Positions 8,941-16,895 of a stretch of DNA of 64,000 bases are shown here, in pieces (positions within the stretch are counted from its first letter, which is position 1; each line of letters opens with the position of its first letter). Both the position numbers and the translations under genes were made by a program. This DNA comes from Pseudanabaena sp. FACHB-2040 (lineage in GTDB: Bacteria; Cyanobacteriota; Cyanobacteriia; Phormidesmidales; Phormidesmidaceae): contig NZ_JACJQO010000005.1 in assembly GCF_014696715.1 (NCBI RefSeq), positions 434,001 through 498,000 on the forward strand, given 5' to 3'. Below the pieces are notes generated by a model. The model was given only the letters and a program-made list of their open reading frames with translations. It had not been told where the DNA came from and ran no database searches.

Positions 8941-8996
8941 CTTGCAATATAAAATTTACAGAGTCAGGTTAACAGATATAGCTTGTAAAATGCAAG
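8941..8996. promoter_or_regulatory. Candidate operator between fabF and the HxlR regulator
   Basis: In the AT-rich divergent intergenic region, CTTGCA (8941-8946) is mirrored by TGCAAG (8991-8996), and TTACA (8956-8960) by TGTAA (8984-8988). The right half also forms a compact CTTG-N7-CAAG (8982-8996) about 20 bases before the regulator ATG. Position and symmetry suit autoregulation by a dimeric winged-helix repressor, but the site is inferred. Confidence 0.35.
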
Positions 8997-9018
8997 TAAG
9001 TAAACACTGCATCCCGCT

Positions 9019-9375
9019 ATGACTCAACCTAAGCGCTCGCCCTGCCCGATTGCCAACACACTAGATCTGGTTGGCGATCGCTGGACGTTGCTTGTCATTC
9101 GAGACATGATGTTTTTTGGCAAGCAACGTTTTGAAGAGTTCTTGGAATCCCCCGAGGGAATCTCAACGAACATTCTGTCAAGCCGACTTAAACTGCTTGA
9201 GGAATTGGGTTTTGTAGAGAAGCAACCCTACAGTAACCACTCCCGCCGAATGAACTATCAACTCACTGAAAAGGGACAAAGCTTGCGTCCTGTCCTAAAG
9301 GTAATTACTGCCTGGGGTTTGAAGCACGTTTCTGGCACACAGGTTCCCGAGAGAGACGCGGTGGAAAGCGAGTAA
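9019..9375 (+). CDS. HxlR-family winged-helix transcriptional regulator
   Basis: A 118-residue MarR-like winged-helix protein of the HxlR family. The usual beginning CPIANTLDLVGDRWTLLVIR is present, with Cys9 at the position of the conserved, often redox- or electrophile-sensing Cys. NILSSRLKLLEELGFVEK is the recognition-helix region and YQLTEKGQSL the wing end. Divergent from fabF with 177 bases between start codons, so that gene and itself are the likely targets (inference). ATG at 9019 gives the usual family length. The C-terminal ten residues are charged and not conserved. Confidence 0.9.
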   Translation: MTQPKRSPCPIANTLDLVGDRWTLLVIRDMMFFGKQRFEEFLESPEGISTNILSSRLKLLEELGFVEKQPYSNHSRRMNYQLTEKGQSLRPVLKVITAWGLKHVSGTQVPERDAVESE

Positions 9376-9414
9376 TCGAATTCCTCAAAAGCAGCTTAAC
9401 AATATGCAGGGTGT

Positions 9415-12288
9415 TTACTTCTCCACCAGTTCGCGGAACCAGCTGTCTTCCCAGAGTTCATCAAAGGCTGGGTCGGTACGGGCCTCTTCCTTATAGTCAG
9501 GATCGAGGCGAGTAGCTTGCTGCAGAGACTCTAGCGCCACGTCAAACTCTTTTTGTAGAGCGTAGCAAAGCGCTTTGTTGTAGTGGGCTTTGGCGTAGTC
9601 GGGGTCGATGCCGATGGCTTTGTCAAAGCTCTTGATGGCGTCTTCGTCGCGGCCTAGCTTCACCAACACATAGCCTCGGTTGTCCCAGGCTTTGGCCGAG
9701 TCGGGGTTAAAGCGAGTGGCTTTGTCGAGGGAGCTGAGGGCGTCGTCGTAGCGCTCTAGCTCGATTAGCGAGAGGCCTCGGTTGAGCCATGCGATCGCAT
9801 CATTCGCCTGAATCTCCACTGCCCGATCAAAGGACTTAAAGGCTTCCTCATGCTGCTGCAAAATGCCGTAAGACACGCCTCGGTTAACCCAAGCTTCGTG
9901 GTATTCCGGGTTTAGCTCCAGGGCTTTGTCAAAGGCCACAATGGCCTCTTCTCGCTGCTTCAGGCGGCTCAGCACCATACCCTGATTCAGCCAGACTCTA
10001 GCATCGTCGGGCTGCAGGTCGCTCAGTCGATTGAAGACCTCTAAGGCTTCTTCAGGGCGGCGCAGCTCTCGCAGCAGCAGCCCCTTCTGGTAGAGGGCAG
10101 AGATATTGGCGGTATCGAGTTCTAGAGCACTGTTGAGCGAGGCCAGCGCGTCCTCTAGCTTGTCCTGCTCCTCTAGGGCCTTAGCCCGGTTTAGCCAGAC
10201 CTCGACGTTGATGGGCTGAATATCGAGGGCTCGGTCGTATTCGCTGACAGCCTCATCGTAGCGGCCCTCTTGCAGGAACTGATTGCCTGATTGAATATGC
10301 TCGTCGGCAGTAAGGAAAAGCTGAGGCCGGTTGGTCTGCAGGCGCTCTAGCTTATCGGTGAGATCGTCAAACCGCTGCTGGGCCTCGCTGACAAAAGAAT
10401 CAGCCAAATACTGGGGCGTGACTTCGCCCAGCCGCCGCATAATCTCCTCTTTTTGGGCCTGGGCTTCGGCCTGGATGGCCTCTAGCCGCAGCTGGTACGC
10501 CCGCTGTAGCTGAGACAGATCGCCTAGGGTGGCTTCGCGTCCGGCTTCGATGTCGGCCTGTAGCTGTTCAATGCGGCCTGTGGCTTCTTGCAAGAGGCGT
10601 TCTAGCTGCTGCTGCACAGCTTCTTGGCGGGTGTTTTTGTCCGACTCTAGAGACTGCAGGTCAGCGCTGAGACGCATATCAAAGGACTCGATTTTGTCGA
10701 GAACGCGATCGCGTTTGCCAAATACCGCATCGCGCACCTGAGCCAGCTGCACTGTGAAGTCACGCTCCAGGCTTTGCAGGTTAGCCAAGATCTGGTCTCG
10801 TTGCTCGCCGGTAGTATCTCGCAGAGCATTGATCTGCTGGGTGAAGGCATTAGCAGCTTCCTCCAGATCTCGAAACAGGCCCGATTTCTGACCGTCTACC
10901 TCGCCTCGGATGTTGTCTAGCTGACGCTGCACGTCTAGCGTGATCCGCTGCAGGTCGTCGTAGGTATTGTCGCGGCGGGCATCGACTTCTACTCGCAGGG
11001 TGGCAAAGCGGCCCATTGCCTCTTCCGCCGCCTGCTGTAGCTCCTGCAACAGGCCATTCTTGCGCTGCTCAATATCGCCTCTAAGCCCTGTGAACTGGAG
11101 CATGAAGCTGTCGGTCGAACCCTGTAGGGTCTGCAGCACCTTCGACTTCTGGCCCTCTACATCTTCCTTCAGGCGAGAAAACTGGCGATTGAAGTCGCTG
11201 ATGGAGCGCTCAATATTTTGTAGGGCCAAGTCTTTGTGGCCGTAGGCGCTAGCCTGCAGCTCGGCAACTTGAGCGGTAAAGTCTTGCTGCTGGGTGCGAA
11301 CGGCTTCTAGGCTTTGAACCTTTTGGGTCTCTAGCTGCTCGGCGATTTGGTGTTTCTGCCGTTCAATCTCGCCAGTGGCTTCGGCCTTGAGCTGTTCGAG
11401 ATGGGGGTTGAGTTGATTTTTCAGGGCATGGAGCGCTTCGAGTACCCGATTGCGCTCATCTTCTACGCTGATCGAGAGGGTACCCACCTGGTCGGCAAAG
11501 AGCGATTCGGTGTGCTGCAGCTTCTGAATCACTGCTTCCTGCTGGATCTCGGCATCGCTGCGGAGCCGATTGAGATCGCGAGCAAAGGTTGCCTGACCGT
11601 CTTCCATAGTTCGCAAGACGCTGTCTCGCTGGCCCTGGGTTTCTTTGCGCAGGCTGGTCACCTGGTCGTCTGCCGTCTGCCGCAGACCCGAAATGTAGCC
11701 GACAAAATCAGCTTCAGCCGACTGCAGCTTTACCTGCAGCTCGCTCAGGGTAGACTGCCAGTCATTTAGGGTGCGGGCTTTAAATTCGGCCAGGTCGTCT
11801 ACTAGACGGTTCAAGACCTGCTTTTTGGTGGCAGCATCTTCCTGGAACCGGTCGGTGCGGGTTTCCAGAGTCTGGGCCATTTCCTGGGCATCGCGGAGAA
11901 TGTCGTCTAGCTCGCGGGTAGCAACCCGAATTTTAGTCTCTAGGTCGGTCATCTCTTCGAGCTGAGTGCGCACCACTGCCGAGACTTCTTGGATGACTGA
12001 GCGCCGCATCAGCCAAAGCATGATCATGCCGATAGCAATCAGCAGCACCAGGGTGCCCAGCAGCACCACAAACAGGGTCGTGGCACGGCTAAAGGCCACG
12101 TCGGCATCTCGCCGAATCTGCGCTAGCTCGGCCCGCTCTTGGGACGTAATCGCCTGGGCCAGCAGCGGCGATGGCTCCTCCAGCGGTAATGCCTCGGCCC
12201 TAGCTGCACTGCCGCTCAACAGCATCAGCGTCAGAATCAGCATCGGGCGAGGAATTAACGAAAACAGAGGAGAACGCGGCTGACTCAT
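9415..12288 (-). CDS. Membrane-anchored 29-residue-repeat coiled-coil protein with C-terminal TPRs
   Basis: 957 residues, function unknown. The order is: signal-like hydrophobic N-terminus (about 14-30), a second membrane segment (about 72-94), a very long charged coiled coil (about 100-650), then about eight tetratricopeptide repeats (about 660-935). In the coil, Lys/Arg anchors recur exactly every 29 residues at 323, 352, 381, 410, 439, 468, 497 and 526, each followed by a hydrophobic position and about 14-20 residues later by an aromatic or Gln-rich turn; earlier copies lie at 221, 250 and 279. TPRs suggest protein binding, so this may be a scaffold at the cytoplasmic or thylakoid membrane. 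ATG 12288 has AAGGA eight bases upstream. The best TPR matches read like EAIVAFDKALELNPEYHEAW. Confidence 0.9.
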   Translation of the reverse strand: MSQPRSPLFSLIPRPMLILTLMLLSGSAARAEALPLEEPSPLLAQAITSQERAELAQIRRDADVAFSRATTLFVVLLGTLVLLIAIGMIMLWLMRRSVIQEVSAVVRTQLEEMTDLETKIRVATRELDDILRDAQEMAQTLETRTDRFQEDAATKKQVLNRLVDDLAEFKARTLNDWQSTLSELQVKLQSAEADFVGYISGLRQTADDQVTSLRKETQGQRDSVLRTMEDGQATFARDLNRLRSDAEIQQEAVIQKLQHTESLFADQVGTLSISVEDERNRVLEALHALKNQLNPHLEQLKAEATGEIERQKHQIAEQLETQKVQSLEAVRTQQQDFTAQVAELQASAYGHKDLALQNIERSISDFNRQFSRLKEDVEGQKSKVLQTLQGSTDSFMLQFTGLRGDIEQRKNGLLQELQQAAEEAMGRFATLRVEVDARRDNTYDDLQRITLDVQRQLDNIRGEVDGQKSGLFRDLEEAANAFTQQINALRDTTGEQRDQILANLQSLERDFTVQLAQVRDAVFGKRDRVLDKIESFDMRLSADLQSLESDKNTRQEAVQQQLERLLQEATGRIEQLQADIEAGREATLGDLSQLQRAYQLRLEAIQAEAQAQKEEIMRRLGEVTPQYLADSFVSEAQQRFDDLTDKLERLQTNRPQLFLTADEHIQSGNQFLQEGRYDEAVSEYDRALDIQPINVEVWLNRAKALEEQDKLEDALASLNSALELDTANISALYQKGLLLRELRRPEEALEVFNRLSDLQPDDARVWLNQGMVLSRLKQREEAIVAFDKALELNPEYHEAWVNRGVSYGILQQHEEAFKSFDRAVEIQANDAIAWLNRGLSLIELERYDDALSSLDKATRFNPDSAKAWDNRGYVLVKLGRDEDAIKSFDKAIGIDPDYAKAHYNKALCYALQKEFDVALESLQQATRLDPDYKEEARTDPAFDELWEDSWFRELVEK
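10611..11628 (-). repeat. Coding region of the 29-residue (87-base) repeats
   Basis: This stretch encodes residues about 221-560 of the protein above. A basic residue at the start of each unit is spaced by 29 residues over eight successive units (323 to 526), after a register slip of about 15 residues between 279 and 323. 29 equals one heptad plus two hendecads, which would allow a continuous, slightly unwound coiled coil. The DNA is diverged between units, so the periodicity is at the protein level. Confidence 0.75.
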
Positions 12289-12472
12289 TAGGCGGTTCCT
12301 TAGCTGAGTAGTCGGATTGCCAGAGACTGACCATACCCCTTAAGAGTAGTCTGCTCAAGAATCCGGGGGTTTCACCCCACAGAAGTACCTTCCCCAAGGC
12401 GGTTCTAGGGAATACGCCTAGGATACCTGATACTTCAGACGGTTAGGTTAGACCTGCCGGAAAATGGGCGGC

Positions 12473-13006
12473 CTAGAGACTGTGGCGGTGCCCGTCGGGA
12501 CAGATGGTGGTGCGATCGCACACCCCCTCCTCCAGCGCTACCCCCACTGCTCGAAACAGGTTGCAGCCCCGCAGATCGGCCTGCTGCAAAAGGGCTCCCT
12601 CTAAGTTCGCCTTAACCAGCGATGCCCCTCGCAGGTCGGCTCCCCGCAGATCAGCTCCTCGCAGATCGGCCCCATCTAGGTTACTTCCTCGCAAGCTGGC
12701 CTGCTGGAGCATACAGCCACACATCGTTGCCCGCATCAAGGCAGCCGCGCTCAGGTCGGCCTGCGACAGATCTGAATCATAGAGCTGAGCATCACCGAGT
12801 TGCGATCGCAGCAGCACAGCTTCCCTCAGATTAGCCTGACTCAAATTGGTATAAGGCAGGTAGGCGTCCTGCAAGAGCGCCCGTTCTAGGTCAATCCCTC
12901 GTAGATTTTCTTGAAATAGGTCAATGCCAGACAAATCCAATTCTCTGAACTGGCGGCGACCCGACCGGAATGCGGTTAGCAATTCTTCTCGACTCAATCG
13001 CTGCAT
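12473..13006 (-). CDS. Pentapeptide-repeat protein
   Basis: 177 residues made almost wholly of A(D/N)Lxx pentapeptide repeats, for example DLRGADLRGADLRGASL, which fold into a right-handed quadrilateral beta-helix. The first 30 residues are a short helical cap (RLSREELLTAFRSGRRQF). Such proteins are abundant in cyanobacteria and mostly of unknown role; nothing here suggests the gyrase-protecting Qnr type. The ATG at 13006 has AGG at good spacing, better than the GTG at 13012. No signal peptide is seen, so it is probably cytosolic. Cys residues cluster in the middle and at the end. Confidence 0.9.
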   Translation of the reverse strand: MQRLSREELLTAFRSGRRQFRELDLSGIDLFQENLRGIDLERALLQDAYLPYTNLSQANLREAVLLRSQLGDAQLYDSDLSQADLSAAALMRATMCGCMLQQASLRGSNLDGADLRGADLRGADLRGASLVKANLEGALLQQADLRGCNLFRAVGVALEEGVCDRTTICPDGHRHSL

Positions 13007-13201
13007 AAACACCTGTCAACCCACTCGGTAGCTCTTCAAGCCACCCTTCTCATAAACTGCACTGTATTGGCGATCCTGTAGTTTCTTTAGATCCAGCTAA
13101 GTATTCTTGCTCAGCTTGATTTCAGATGACTACTGTATAAGCTTTACGTTCCGTAACAATGGGTGATTAATCTTATTTTTAGGTTTCGCCTCAAGAGCCC
13201 T

Positions 13202-13219
13202 TTGACATACCAATGTCAA
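13202..13219. promoter_or_regulatory. Perfect palindrome TTGACAT-N4-ATGTCAA upstream of the nitroreductase gene
   Basis: Seven-base arms TTGACAT (13202-13208) and ATGTCAA (13213-13219) are separated by four bases and lie about 78 bases before the ATG at 13297. This is the size of a dimeric repressor or activator site, and it also contains a -35-like TTGACA. No regulator is assigned. Confidence 0.4.
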
Positions 13220-13296
13220 GATTTAGGGAGGACAATAGGTAAGGAAGAAAACCTTTCCTGTTTGCTCTGCTACCCCGTCTTAACCTGTTGAGGAGT

Positions 13297-14853
13297 ATGC
13301 CCGAAGCCCTGGTATCTATTGCTGAGCATTACCACAAACGCACTAAGTACGACCCTGCCACCATTGCGGCTAAAAGCCAGGGCATTGATTTTTCTCACCA
13401 GCCCTATCCCTTCAAGGCTTACCGCTTGGGCAGCGAGATTGACCTCAAGCCGTACTTAGACGATGCACCTGCAACTGGCGAATTGCCGGCCGATATCGCC
13501 TGGTGGAGCCGTCTGTCTCACCTCCTCATCAATAGCTACGGCCTCACCGCCAAAATGCCGACTGCTGCAGGCGACACGTTTTACCTGCGGGCGGCCCCCT
13601 CCGCAGGCGGTCTTTACCCGGCTGAGCTTTACATCGTGTCTAGGGGCACTTCTCTGCTACCCGCCGGACTGTACAACTATCAGGCCCGTACCCACAGCCT
13701 TTGGCGCTACTGGGATGCTCACCTGTGGCAGGAACTGCAGGCAGCCTGCTTCTGGCACCCAGCCCTAGAGTCAACCCAGCTGGCTCTGGTGGCGAGTGCC
13801 GTGTTTTTTCGGTCGGCCTGGCGTTACCAAGATCGGGCCTACCGACGGATCTTTCTCGATAGCGGCCATATTTTAGGCAACTTAGAGTTAGCTGGAGCGG
13901 CGGCAGATTACCGCCCCCATCTAATCGGCGGATTCGTCGATCAGGCACTCAACGAGTTGCTCTATCTCAACCCCGATGAAGAGGGCGTAATTGCTGTGCT
14001 GGCCCTGGCAGATTTGCTGGAAGTAGAGCAAAATCTACCCCACTGCTCATCGGCTTTGGCGGCACCTACTGAGACCAAGTTTCCGACCCTGGCCGATGGC
14101 GAGCTGCTGAGCTATTTCCACCAGTGCACCCAGATTCCCCCCGCCACTCAGAATCTGGCCTGGGAAACCCGTTCAGCCGTCGACCCAGAGCCAACCCTGC
14201 CAGAAGACAAGTACAACATTCCTTTCTGCCTGAAAGTTTCAACCACAACCGCTCCGGTACACTGGGGCGAGGATCTGCAGGATCTCGAAACGACAATTCT
14301 CAAACGGCGCTCAACCCGTCGTTACAGTGGGGCCGAGCTTACCCTAGCCGAGCTTAGAGCGCTGCTAGATTTTACCTACCAGCCTCAGCACTACATCAGT
14401 CAGGGCTTTGATGGCGACCCCGACTACTTCGATCTGAGCCTGCTGCAAACCTTTATTGCCGTTTCTGGCGTAGAGGGCTTAGACGAGGGCTGCTACTATT
14501 ACGCGCCCAAAAGCCAGGAGCTGCGCCAAATTCGCTTTAAAAACTTCCGGCGCGAACTGCATTTTCTCTGTCTGGGCCAGGATCTGGGCCGCGATGCGGC
14601 AGCAGTGCTTTTTCACACGGCAGACCTCAAGACAGCAATTGGGAAATACGGTGACCGGGTGTATCGCTACCTGCACATGGACGCGGGCCACTTGGGACAA
14701 CGGCTGAACCTGGCCGCCGTTCGCCTAGGGCTAGGGGTGAGCGGCATTGGTGGCTTTTTTGATGATCAGGTAAACGAAGTACTGGGCATTCCTGTAGATG
14801 AGGCAGTTATCTACATCACAACCCTAGGCCGACCAGCCCGTAGTCAAGACTAG
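13297..14853 (+). CDS. SagB/ThcOx-type nitroreductase with two nitroreductase domains
   Basis: FMN-dependent oxidoreductase of the SagB/ThcOx family. SagB-type enzymes oxidise azolines in azole-containing peptides, but many family members are orphans. Two related halves are seen: an N-terminal one with SAGGLYPAELYIVSRG, and a C-terminal one with the FMN-type start RRSTRRYSGAELTL and DAGHLGQRLNLAAVRLGLG. Length is about 519. ATG 13297 gives the MPEALVSIAEHYH start; an upstream TTG at 13288 is also in frame. I see no precursor peptide, cyclodehydratase or transporter nearby, so a stand-alone reductase is more likely than a peptide maturation role. Confidence 0.87.
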   Translation: MPEALVSIAEHYHKRTKYDPATIAAKSQGIDFSHQPYPFKAYRLGSEIDLKPYLDDAPATGELPADIAWWSRLSHLLINSYGLTAKMPTAAGDTFYLRAAPSAGGLYPAELYIVSRGTSLLPAGLYNYQARTHSLWRYWDAHLWQELQAACFWHPALESTQLALVASAVFFRSAWRYQDRAYRRIFLDSGHILGNLELAGAAADYRPHLIGGFVDQALNELLYLNPDEEGVIAVLALADLLEVEQNLPHCSSALAAPTETKFPTLADGELLSYFHQCTQIPPATQNLAWETRSAVDPEPTLPEDKYNIPFCLKVSTTTAPVHWGEDLQDLETTILKRRSTRRYSGAELTLAELRALLDFTYQPQHYISQGFDGDPDYFDLSLLQTFIAVSGVEGLDEGCYYYAPKSQELRQIRFKNFRRELHFLCLGQDLGRDAAAVLFHTADLKTAIGKYGDRVYRYLHMDAGHLGQRLNLAAVRLGLGVSGIGGFFDDQVNEVLGIPVDEAVIYITTLGRPARSQD

Positions 14854-14870
14854 CCATCTTTAAATTAGAT

Positions 14871-15743
14871 TTACTCACTGCCTGAGGAGCGGTTGAGCGA
14901 TCGCAACAAAGCAGGCGGCCCCAGATCTTCCAGGGTGTAGCCCTGAGGGTAGCTGCGCTGGGGCATATCAACATAGAAATAGGGCCGTTTGCGCGGCGGC
15001 AGATACCGCAAAATTCGTCCGCGCCAGCGCAGCAACGTTTCTAGCAGCTGCCGCAGTCGGGGATTGGCAGCAGGAAAGCCAAAGGCTGCCAGCATCACAT
15101 CATCTAATAGGGCATAAACTACCGGCTTTAGCGCGGGTCGTAAGAAAGCCGGGAACCAGCTGAGAAATAAAGTTAGGGTAGACTCACCCACACGTCGAGT
15201 CGCCTCAGAATAACGAAAGTGCTGAGTCTCATAGTCTTGGTTAAACCGCTCAAACTGGTCGTAGGTAGCCGGAATGTCCTGAATGCCCATCTGCTGCCCA
15301 ACGTGTAGCCACGACTGAAACAAGCTCTGCTTTTCCCCCTCACTCAGTTGCCGCCAGCCAAATCGCTCAATCCAGCGAATAGGCTCATAGATAAAGGTAG
15401 AGAGCACATAGAGATAGTCTTCGTTCCTAATGGGAAAGTGGGCATGAATGCGGTTCATGCGCCCAATAGCAGCCTGTCCCTGTTCACTGTCATAGCCCCA
15501 TTTCAAAATGCTGGAAATGATTAACCCAGTATCGTCGTAGCGCTTTTGGGGATGGTGGTGAAACTCGCCAGTGGCATCAAGCAGTTTGCCCACACTGGGC
15601 ACACAAAAAGTTCGAAATAGCGCTATTTCTAATGCTTTTGTGACATCCCAAGGAAACTCATACCCAGCGATCTGACGGCAGATCTCGCTACAGTCTTGCA
15701 CCGGATCAAGCGGTAACAACGGGGAAAGACGGCGACGCAACAT
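14871..15743 (-). CDS. Oxygenase MpaB-family / DUF2236 protein
   Basis: 290 residues resembling the DUF2236 (MpaB/latex-clearing-protein-like) family, a helical fold that binds a b-type haem in characterised members. The recognisable core runs from RYDDTGLIISSILKWG through AIGRMNRIHAHFPIRNEDY and VLSTFIYEPIRWIERFGWR to FERFNQDYETQHFR. His residues in MNRIHAHF are candidate haem ligands by family analogy. A short hydrophobic stretch near 215 (FLRPALKPVVYALLDDVML) may touch membranes. Substrate unknown. It converges on the nitroreductase gene with 17 bases between the stops. Confidence 0.8.
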   Translation of the reverse strand: MLRRRLSPLLPLDPVQDCSEICRQIAGYEFPWDVTKALEIALFRTFCVPSVGKLLDATGEFHHHPQKRYDDTGLIISSILKWGYDSEQGQAAIGRMNRIHAHFPIRNEDYLYVLSTFIYEPIRWIERFGWRQLSEGEKQSLFQSWLHVGQQMGIQDIPATYDQFERFNQDYETQHFRYSEATRRVGESTLTLFLSWFPAFLRPALKPVVYALLDDVMLAAFGFPAANPRLRQLLETLLRWRGRILRYLPPRKRPYFYVDMPQRSYPQGYTLEDLGPPALLRSLNRSSGSE

Positions 15744-15831
15744 AAACAGGCGACCAGAGAAGTGCTGTGATTCTACCCCCTGAGAAGCGGCTTTTCACGC
15801 TTCACATCAAAATCCATCGATTAGCTTCCTA

Positions 15832-16884
15832 CTAAGGTAAGGTCTCTCGAGTAATGACCTCGACATCCACCACGGTCTCTGCCGGCAGCCGCTTCCCGGC
15901 CATCGCCTGTACAGCGTAGTGAACGCCTAGGTATCCTTGCTCTGCAGCCTGTTGATCAATGGTCACCGCCATTCGTCCCGTCCGAATAGCGGCCTTTGCC
16001 TCTTCTAGAGCATCAAACCCGGCCACCAGCACCTGAGAACGCTGGGTTTCAGACAGATACTGCAATACGCCTAGAGCCATCATGTCATTAGCGCAAAAGA
16101 TAGCTTCAATGTCAGGATGCTCTCGCCAGATTTGGCGGGCGGCTTCATAGGCCTCGTCGATTTTCCAGTTAGCAGAGGTTTCGGCCACAACTGTGAGGTT
16201 GGGATTTTCCTGAAAAGCCCGCTGTGCTCCCTGCTTGCGATCGATGGCATTTTGCGCAGTTTGAATGCCTTCTAAAATGGCGACCTGGGTAGGAGCTTTA
16301 ATTTGGTCGCTGATATATTTTGCCGAGAGGTAAGCTCCCTGGCTATTATCAACGCTGATAAAAGGGACATCGCTGAGGCCCAGTTCAGCAGATCGGCTAG
16401 GGTCAAGCCGGTTATCGATGTTAATAATGGTGATTCCTACGTCCTGCGCTTCTTCTAGCACCGGAATCAGCTCTGTAGAGTCTCCTGGCGCAATCACGAT
16501 CGCATCTACCTGATTTCGAATCAGCTGCTCAATAATGTTAATTTGCTGCTCAATTGAAGTTTCTTGAGCCGCCGTTTTCACCATCAGGGCAATCCCCAGT
16601 TCCTGCTCAGCCCGCCGTGCCCCTTTTTCCATCTCGATAAAGAAGGGGTTGGTCAGCGTTTTCATGACCAGAGCAACCGTGACCACCTCAGTCGGGTTTC
16701 GCTCGGCTTCTATGGGGCTGGAGGAGGTTTCTTCAAGCAGGGGCAGCGATGGGTTGTCTCTTTGACAACCGCCAGCGCCTAAATTAATCAAAAGCAGGGC
16801 TCCCAACAGCAGCTTTTGCCCACTAAGGCGAAAACTGGCTGAGCCTTCTCGAAACTTGTCAAGGTCGGAAGCAATCTTGAGCAT
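15832..16884 (-). CDS. Sugar-type periplasmic substrate-binding lipoprotein
   Basis: 350 residues of the Peripla_BP_4 (ribose/galactose-binding, LacI-related) class. A leader ends in a lipobox with Cys40 (GAGGCQRD). The two-lobe pattern is seen: MKTLTNPFFIEMEKGA at the start, DAIVIAPGDSTELIPVLEEA, PFISVDNSQGAYLSAKYI, and FCANDMMALGVLQYL with AGFDALEEAKAAIRTG in the second lobe. No permease or ATPase gene is near. It follows the hybrid kinase by 11 bases on the same strand, so the two are probably co-transcribed and the protein may present a ligand to the kinase. The ligand is unknown; a sugar or related polar molecule is the family expectation. Confidence 0.9.
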   Translation of the reverse strand: MLKIASDLDKFREGSASFRLSGQKLLLGALLLINLGAGGCQRDNPSLPLLEETSSSPIEAERNPTEVVTVALVMKTLTNPFFIEMEKGARRAEQELGIALMVKTAAQETSIEQQINIIEQLIRNQVDAIVIAPGDSTELIPVLEEAQDVGITIINIDNRLDPSRSAELGLSDVPFISVDNSQGAYLSAKYISDQIKAPTQVAILEGIQTAQNAIDRKQGAQRAFQENPNLTVVAETSANWKIDEAYEAARQIWREHPDIEAIFCANDMMALGVLQYLSETQRSQVLVAGFDALEEAKAAIRTGRMAVTIDQQAAEQGYLGVHYAVQAMAGKRLPAETVVDVEVITRETLP

Positions 16885-16895
16885 CTTTGATGGCG

